From Halomonas sp. YLGW01 (GTDB lineage Bacteria > Pseudomonadota > Gammaproteobacteria > Pseudomonadales > Halomonadaceae): 64,000 bases of DNA. The position numbers and the translations under genes were made by a program. Of the stretch, positions 58,784-64,000 are shown one piece after another. The stretch spans positions 2,232,001-2,296,000 of the forward strand of contig NZ_CP062005.1 in assembly GCF_014840935.1 (NCBI RefSeq), written 5' to 3'. Each line of letters begins with the position of its first letter. Positions within the stretch are counted from its first letter, which is position 1. The notes below the pieces were generated by a model. That model saw nothing but the letters and a program-made list of their open reading frames with translations, made no database searches and had not been told where the DNA came from.

Positions 58784-59869
58784 TTAGAAGACGTAGGTGA
58801 TACCAGTGGCGAAGCCGTCGCCTTCGTCATTCTCAGCATCACGGGTAGCGACTTCGAGGTAGGTGTACATGGCATCGGAGATGTTGTAGGTGCCGCCGAC
58901 GATCACTTCGGTGCGGTCATCACGAGCGTCATCGTAGCTGACTTCCTGAACGGCGCCGTAGACATCGCCCATGCCGTAGCCGGAGCGGGCACCCAGAGCG
59001 ACGAATTCGGTATCGTTGTCGGTGCTGCCGTCTTCGAAGACCTCGTACTTGGCGGCCAGGCGCAGGGCACCGATGGTGTACTGAGCGGTCACACCATACT
59101 GGTCACCGAAATCACCTTCAGCTGCCGCAGCATCATCAAGAACGACGTCACCATAGGTGCTGCTATCCGGATCGTTGTCGATGACGTACTGGCCTGTACC
59201 ACCAGCATTGGCGACATCGAGGGAATCGAGGTTGTCGTAGACAGCGGCGATGGAGAAAGCGCCCAGAGTGTACTTGGCACCACCGAAGAAGGAGGCCTCA
59301 CCGGAATCGGTCACGTTCTCGCCTTCGTCGGAGCCCTTATATTGGGTACCCACGGCGAACTGCAGGCCGTTAAAAGACGGCGAGGTGTAGGTCAGCTTGT
59401 CGGTTTGCTGAGCGCCGCCCGCACCATGAGCAGAGGTGGAGTCGGACAGGTCAAAATATTCGTTGCTGGTAACCGGATCCTGGATCCAATCATCGATCAG
59501 CTGGTCGTAGGAACCAAAGCGAACGTCACCAAAGGAACCCCGGGCACCGACATAGGCGGTGTCACCGGAATCGCCGGTGTCATCGTAGGTCGCCATTTCG
59601 TCAGCGGCGAAATCATCGAGTTCCAGCTTCAGGTAGCCGGTCACGTCGCTGGTGATGACATGCTCTGCGGCGAAGCCGAAAGTGGTGCCGTTGTCGTCAA
59701 CGCTGTCCTGGGAATCGCCGTTGTCATCCTTGACGCTGTTATACGCCATCTGGATGTTGCCGTAGATGTCCAGCTTGGTGCCGTCCTGGTTGTAGACGGT
59801 AGCAGCGGAAGCGGAGGCGGAAACCACCATGGCGCCGGCGATAGCAGTCGCTAAGAGTGTCTTTTTCAT
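58784..59869 (-). CDS. General outer-membrane porin
   Basis: A 361-residue Gram-negative porin (Gram-negative porin family, OmpC/Omp32-like), expected to form trimeric 16-strand barrels. It has a signal peptide (residues 1-22, ASA cleavage), the first strand TKLDIYGNIQMAYNSV, many alternating aromatic strands, and a C-terminal phenylalanine (ITYVF) needed for barrel assembly. Loops are very rich in D and E, in keeping with a halophile. It is a single gene with its own long upstream region and a strong terminator, so it is likely highly expressed. Confidence 0.94.
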   Translation of the reverse strand: MKKTLLATAIAGAMVVSASASAATVYNQDGTKLDIYGNIQMAYNSVKDDNGDSQDSVDDNGTTFGFAAEHVITSDVTGYLKLELDDFAADEMATYDDTGDSGDTAYVGARGSFGDVRFGSYDQLIDDWIQDPVTSNEYFDLSDSTSAHGAGGAQQTDKLTYTSPSFNGLQFAVGTQYKGSDEGENVTDSGEASFFGGAKYTLGAFSIAAVYDNLDSLDVANAGGTGQYVIDNDPDSSTYGDVVLDDAAAAEGDFGDQYGVTAQYTIGALRLAAKYEVFEDGSTDNDTEFVALGARSGYGMGDVYGAVQEVSYDDARDDRTEVIVGGTYNISDAMYTYLEVATRDAENDEGDGFATGITYVF

Positions 59870-60248
59870 CGCGATAAGTCCTTTAATGTGACTAGCTTCA
59901 GGTTTCGATCGTAGTGCTGCTTGATGCAGCCGGCCTTTCGGTTTTATTTCGCCCGGGTGTACCGCTTATACCCGAAACGTCGATCCGATGTTGGCCTTGT
60001 TATAATCCAATGCTCGCAGGGAAACCATATACCGGGTTTTTCCGGAGTGCAACAAGAAAAAACACTGTTTTCAATCTCGATTCACTAGATTGATGGAACC
60101 CTGTCCCGCTGCCGCTGTCATGCCGCGGGGCATTCGCCCGGCCGAGAGTGCCATGGCCATATGACCGACACACGACAGGCGGCGGTCACCATCATCCATG
60201 GGGCGGAGCGTCGATACAAAGCCTACTGTATCAACGCTCTAGGGAGGC
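59870..60248. other. 379-bp upstream region of the porin gene
   Basis: No gene is supported. On the porin strand, two weak promoter candidates are visible: TTGCAC-N17-TATGGT (60052-60024) and a lone TATAAC (60004-59999). Just upstream lies a 13-bp palindrome AAAACA-C-TGTTTT (60059-60071) in an AT-rich stretch, a possible regulator site. The 5' leader would be 120-150 bases, long enough for small-RNA control, though none is proven. Confidence 0.45.
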
Positions 60249-61514
60249 TCAGCGTGAACCGTGCTTGGCGAGCAGCGCCCCGAGCTTGCGCTCCATGCGC
60301 TCGCCGGGGGCTTCCTGGGAGGAGGGTTCTGAGGGGACTTTCGAGGAAGCATCCGACGCAGGGGCCTCGGGGGAGGAGGTTCCGGGCCTCGGAGACTTCT
60401 GGGAAGAAGCGTCAGGCGCAGAAGACTTCGCTGCCGCAGTCTTGCCCGCCGCACTCACCTTGCCGCCCTCGCGCTTCTTCCCGGCACGCCCCGCCTTGCG
60501 ACGCTCGGCCTGCTGCTGGGCACGCAACTCATCGAGTTTCTTGCGGGCATAGCGGGCCTCGCCTTCGCTGACCGGACCGGCCGCCTCGCCGTCGAGCCCG
60601 ACCCGCTCGGCTCCCTGACGCACCGCCTTCAAATAGCGCGGCAGATGCACGTAGCAGGCCAGCGCCCGGCGCACCAGCTTCTCGGGCCAGGGTTCGCGAG
60701 CCAGCAGGTCCTCGTGGATGCCCACCCGCAGCGGCCGCACATGGCCCTTGAAGAAGGCATCCGGGTAGCGGCGATACCACTGGTTCAGCAGCGCCTGGGG
60801 CGATGGCACCTCGCCGGTCGACGGGCTACCCTGCTCGCTCGCCAGCGCCCCTGAGGCGTCCGGCGCGGGCTCGGCCGAGGAATCGGTCGAGGGTGCCCGA
60901 GACTGGTTTTGGACTTGAGCGTTGGCTTGAGCTTGCCGAGCGCGAGCCTGAGACTCGGCTGACGCCGACGGCGCCCGGTCTGTGTGGGAGGAATCGGCCT
61001 CGGGCGAGGCCGCCGCCAGAGGCACCGCCCCGGATGCCTCTTGTGCTTCTGGACACGCCTCTGAACGCGAGGGCGCAGCGCGAGACGTGCTGGGCGGATG
61101 CGGTGTCGCCTGCGCGGCGGCCGACTCCGGCCGGGCCCGGTGAGAGAGCAGCGCGGCGAGCCCCTGACTGCGGGGATGGGCATGACCATCCGCGGTATGG
61201 GGCGCGCGGGCGAACTTTTCCTCGAGCTCGCGACAGGTCTCGCCCAGCGCCTGATGCTCGCGGGTGAGTGCATCGTGCTGCTGTTCGAGCTCACGGCTCT
61301 TGCTTTCAAGCCGACGGCGCTGTGTTTCGAGCTCATGGCTCCTGGTTTCCAGCTCACGGCTCTTTATCTCGAGCTCATGGCTGCGCGCCTCGAGCCGGCG
61401 ATTCTGTTCGACCAGCGCCGCCACCCGGGCCCTGGCCTGGGCCAGCTCTTCAAGCCGTGCCTCGGCGCAGGCTTCCAGCGTCGCCAGCAAGGCCGCGGTG
61501 CGTTCGTTGTTCAA
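60249..61514 (-). CDS. ProQ/FinO-domain RNA-binding protein with a long coiled coil
   Basis: A roughly 421-residue protein. Residues about 9-102 form a charged heptad coiled coil with repeats of HELE/SRELE; 103-238 is a low-complexity linker; 240-331 is the ProQ/FinO RNA-binding domain (SPQALLNQWYRRYPDAFF, LREDLL-like IHEDLLAREPW, RRALACYVHLPRYLKAV); the tail is basic then Ser/Pro-rich. The start is debatable: TTG at 61514 has GGAGGGG six bases upstream, while ATG at 61529 has no ribosome site and holds that motif inside its own codons. E. coli ProQ has no such coiled coil, so this may be an oligomeric variant. Confidence 0.82.
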   Translation of the reverse strand: MNNERTAALLATLEACAEARLEELAQARARVAALVEQNRRLEARSHELEIKSRELETRSHELETQRRRLESKSRELEQQHDALTREHQALGETCRELEEKFARAPHTADGHAHPRSQGLAALLSHRARPESAAAQATPHPPSTSRAAPSRSEACPEAQEASGAVPLAAASPEADSSHTDRAPSASAESQARARQAQANAQVQNQSRAPSTDSSAEPAPDASGALASEQGSPSTGEVPSPQALLNQWYRRYPDAFFKGHVRPLRVGIHEDLLAREPWPEKLVRRALACYVHLPRYLKAVRQGAERVGLDGEAAGPVSEGEARYARKKLDELRAQQQAERRKAGRAGKKREGGKVSAAGKTAAAKSSAPDASSQKSPRPGTSSPEAPASDASSKVPSEPSSQEAPGERMERKLGALLAKHGSR

Positions 61515-61560
61515 GGCATGCCCCTCCATGCGCGTCTTACGATAATCGGCCGGACCGTCT

Positions 61561-61599
61561 CGGCCAGATGACTCGACCAGATGACTCGGCCAGATGAAT
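61561..61599. repeat. Three tandem 13-bp repeats upstream of the ProQ-like gene
   Basis: CGGCCAGATGACT, CGACCAGATGACT and CGGCCAGATGAAT lie head to tail. Since 13 is not a multiple of 3, each copy shifts the frame, which argues that this is non-coding leader or promoter DNA and supports the downstream start of the ProQ-like gene. Confidence 0.75.
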
Positions 61600-61707
61600 C
61601 GGCCCGACGGCACCTCACCCTCCGTCGCGGCCGCCATTCTGCCAAGTGTGTGTCAGCCACGGCTTCCTGACAAACGGTGCGGCCCTGGCCTGCGACACGG
61701 CCTGCTT

Positions 61708-62250
61708 TCAGCGACGCCGATACTCGCAGAAAGCGTAGGCCGGCTGCCCCTCGGCCGGCGAGCCGTCCACGACCTGCTCGCGGTGCCACTCGGCTTCCTC
61801 GAACTCGGGGAAGAAGGCATCACCCTCGAGGGTAATATCGACCTCGGTCAGGTAGAGCCGGCTGGCATGCGCCATGGCCTGAGCGTAGATCTGGGCGCCG
61901 CCCATCACCATGATCTCCTCGACCCCATCGATGATCGCCTGCTGATCGGCGAGGTCCAGGGCGCTGGCCAGGTCGTGGCAGACGCTCACCCCGGGATGCG
62001 CGAAGCTCACATCGCGGGTGATGACGATATTGCGCCGCCCCGGCAGCGGCCGGCCGATCGACTCGAAGGTCTTGCGACCCATGACCAGCGGCTTGCCCTG
62101 GGTCATGGCCTTGAAGAACTTGAGATCCTCGGGCAGGTACCAGGGCAGCTGATTGTCGACCCCGATCACCCGGTTACGGGACATGGCGGCGATCATCGCT
62201 ACCGGCACCAGGGTGTCGATGACGCCGTGGGCTTCGTTTTGCTCGCTCAT
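61708..62250 (-). CDS. folA: Dihydrofolate reductase
   Basis: Regenerates tetrahydrofolate with NADPH; target of trimethoprim. The 180-residue protein has [25 protein letters not shown] (in two adjacent parts), the NADPH-site [10 protein letters not shown] and the [13 protein letters not shown] segment. Its ATG overlaps the thyA stop as ATGA, coupling it to the enzyme that generates dihydrofolate. Confidence 0.97.
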   Translation of the reverse strand: MSEQNEAHGVIDTLVPVAMIAAMSRNRVIGVDNQLPWYLPEDLKFFKAMTQGKPLVMGRKTFESIGRPLPGRRNIVITRDVSFAHPGVSVCHDLASALDLADQQAIIDGVEEIMVMGGAQIYAQAMAHASRLYLTEVDITLEGDAFFPEFEEAEWHREQVVDGSPAEGQPAYAFCEYRRR

Positions 62251-63101
62251 ACCGCCACCTTGGCCTTGATATGGGGATGCGCCTCGTAGCCGTCGATGCG
62301 GATGTCCTCGAAGCGGAAGGCAAAGAGATCATCGATCTCGGGGTTCAGCCACAGGCTGGGCGCGGCCAGCGGCGCGCGGGAGAGCTGCAGCTCGGCCTGT
62401 TCCAGGTGGTTCGAGTAGAGGTGCGCATCGCCCAGGGTGTGAATGAACTCCCCCGGTGCCAGGCCGCAGACCTGGGCGATCATCTGGGTCAGCAGCGCGT
62501 AGCTGGCGATATTGAAGGGCACGCCGAGGAAGATATCGGCACTGCGCTGGTAGAGCTGGCAGGACAGGCGGCCGTCGCTGACGTAGAACTGAAAGAGCGC
62601 GTGGCAAGGCGGCAGGGCCATCTCGTCGACCAGCGCCGGGTTCCAGGCGGAGACGATCAGCCGACGCGAATCCGGGTTGTGCTTGATCTGTTCGATCAGT
62701 TTGGCGATCTGGTCGACATGCCCGCCCTCGGGATGCGGCCAGCTGCGCCACTGATAGCCATAGACCGGGCCCAGGTCGCCGTTCTCGTCCGCCCACTCGT
62801 CCCAGATCCGAACGCCGTTCTCCTTGAGGTAGGCGATATTGGTGTCGCCGGAGAGGAACCACAGCAGTTCATGGATGATGGAGCGCAGGTGCAGCTTCTT
62901 GGTGGTGAGCAGCGGGAATCCCCGCGCCAGGTCGAAGCGCATCTGGTGGCCGAACACGCTCCTGGTGCCGACGCCGGTGCGATCGTGCTTGGTGACGCCA
63001 TGTTCGAGCACATGGCGCATCAGGTCCAGATAGGGCTGCTCGAGCGCCGGGGCGGCGCCGGTGGCGGTGTCGTGGGTGTCGTCTGGCATCAGGTCTGGCA
63101 T
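62247..63101 (-). CDS. thyA: Thymidylate synthase
   Basis: Methylates dUMP to dTMP with methylene-tetrahydrofolate. The core matches E. coli ThyA closely ([19 protein letters not shown], catalytic cysteine in [31 protein letters not shown]). The chosen start gives 284 residues, about 20 more than E. coli; ATGs at 63101 and 63089 lie in a 12-base tandem duplication (CTGATGCCAGAC twice), and neither has a good ribosome site. thyA overlaps folA by four bases. Confidence 0.96.
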   Translation of the reverse strand: MPDLMPDDTHDTATGAAPALEQPYLDLMRHVLEHGVTKHDRTGVGTRSVFGHQMRFDLARGFPLLTTKKLHLRSIIHELLWFLSGDTNIAYLKENGVRIWDEWADENGDLGPVYGYQWRSWPHPEGGHVDQIAKLIEQIKHNPDSRRLIVSAWNPALVDEMALPPCHALFQFYVSDGRLSCQLYQRSADIFLGVPFNIASYALLTQMIAQVCGLAPGEFIHTLGDAHLYSNHLEQAELQLSRAPLAAPSLWLNPEIDDLFAFRFEDIRIDGYEAHPHIKAKVAV

Positions 63102-63197
63102 CAGGGCATCGCCGAAGGTTGTGACAAAGCGCCTAGTGTACTGAGTCGGCGAATCGCCGGCCACCGCCCTGCCCGAGCCACCGATGGGGCTCGACGC

Positions 63198-64000
63198 TCA
63201 GGCACTCGCCGGGTCGACCGGCCGAGCGTCATCCACCGGGCAGCGACGCGACCACAGGATCAGCAGCACGCCGGCGAGGATCATGGGCAAGGACAGCAGC
63301 ATGCCCATGGTCAGCCAGTTCCAGGCGATGAAACCGAGCTGGGGATCCGGCAGGCGCACGAATTCGATCAGGAAGCGGAAGCCGCCGTAGCAGGCGAGGA
63401 AGAGCCCGGAGACCAGGCCGCGACGCCGCGGGGTCGCCGACACCCACCACAGGATCGCGAACAGAACCGCGCCCTCGAGGATCGCCTCGTACAGCGACGA
63501 GGGATGCCGGGGGGCCGGCCCCATGCCGGGAAACGGCATGCCCCAGGGAAGCGACGTGACACGGCCGGGCAGCTCGGTATTGATGAAGTTGCCGATACGT
63601 CCGGCTCCCAGGCCGATAGGCACCAGCGGCGCCACGAAATCGGTCAGCTGGAAGAAGGCCAGGCGATGCTTGCGGGCGAAGAGCAGCATCGCCACCAGCA
63701 CGCCGATCAGCCCGCCGTGGAAGCTCATGCCGCCATCCCAGACCTGGAACAGCCAGAGCGGGTCGGCCAGCAGCCGGTCGAGCCCGTAGAAGAAGGCGTA
63801 GCCCAGCCGCCCGCCGGCGACCACGCCGATGGCGGCATAGAAGATCAGATCGCCCACATCATCGCCCGAGAGCCCCACGCGGCTGGCGCGACGGCGGCCC
63901 AGCCACCAGGCGGCGACGAAGCCGATCACGTACATCAGGCCGTACCAGTGAATCTTGAAGGGGCCGAGGGCGATGGCCACCGGATCGATCGCGGGATAAG
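63198..64000 (-). CDS. lgt: Phosphatidylglycerol-prolipoprotein diacylglyceryl transferase, N-terminal edge missing
   Basis: Adds diacylglycerol to the lipobox cysteine of prolipoproteins in the inner membrane. Seven membrane segments and the signature [14 protein letters not shown] are present, as are HGGLIG and the early HWYGLMY. A GTG at 63980 could be read as the start, but the frame stays open upstream and reads YPAIDP before [14 protein letters not shown]. That matches the normal Lgt N-terminus, so the true start, a few codons away, lies beyond the window. lgt-thyA-folA order is common in gammaproteobacteria. Confidence 0.95.
   Translation of the reverse strand, partial: YPAIDPVAIALGPFKIHWYGLMYVIGFVAAWWLGRRRASRVGLSGDDVGDLIFYAAIGVVAGGRLGYAFFYGLDRLLADPLWLFQVWDGGMSFHGGLIGVLVAMLLFARKHRLAFFQLTDFVAPLVPIGLGAGRIGNFINTELPGRVTSLPWGMPFPGMGPAPRHPSSLYEAILEGAVLFAILWWVSATPRRRGLVSGLFLACYGGFRFLIEFVRLPDPQLGFIAWNWLTMGMLLSLPMILAGVLLILWSRRCPVDDARPVDPASA

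Overview
The window is GC-rich, almost gap-free gammaproteobacterial chromosome. Gene order and protein sequences point to a halophilic Halomonadaceae member (Halomonas-like): pseudomonad-like blocks (hflKC-hisZ-purA, rhodanese-psd, NorR-flavohemoglobin), a very acidic general porin and a type II LeuA. The assignment is inferred from gene content; no rRNA is present.

Region 1 (1-22,000) resembles the E. coli 94-95 min super-locus. The suf iron-sulfur operon starts at the left edge (Rrf2 regulator, then sufB cut by the edge). Next are hisZ-purA, the long leftward operon nnr-tsaE-amiB-mutL-miaA-hfq-hflX-hflK-hflC, then queG, orn/rsgA, rhodanese-psd, and the EF-P set epmA, efp, epmB. Many of these genes serve tRNA modification, RNA decay or ribosome function.

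Region 2 (22,000-37,300) holds leuA behind a leucine-rich leader peptide, a voltage-gated cation channel gene, a PAS-GAF-GGDEF cyclase, a small TIGR02647-type protein, serB-parC-parE-yqiA, pgi and the tRNA wobble-uridine pair cmoA-cmoB.

Region 3 (37,300-51,970) holds an LtaS-like membrane sulfatase/transferase, hmp divergent from its sigma-54 activator norR, cysDN for sulfate activation, the nudF-yqiB-cpdA operon, a PhoD-like phosphatase, greB, rsmC and cmoM (last step of cmo5U modification).

Region 4 (51,970-64,000) is the most accessory-looking: a LOV-PAS-GGDEF-EAL protein, tRNA-Arg(CCU), a cysteine-rich small protein, a dCache-PAS-GGDEF cyclase, a small secreted coiled-coil protein, a periplasmic protein with a duplicated domain, a porin, a coiled-coil ProQ/FinO protein, then folA-thyA-lgt, with lgt running off the right edge.

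The best regulatory signals are a palindrome filling the spacer of the suf promoter, a Fur-box-like site upstream of it, the leu leader peptide, and the hmp sigma-54 promoter with two GT-N7-AC NorR sites. The most interesting proteins are the LOV c-di-GMP enzyme and the BacNav-family channel, whose filter resembles that of calcium-selective channels. I found no CRISPR array, insertion sequence or prophage. I cannot claim a wholly new system.
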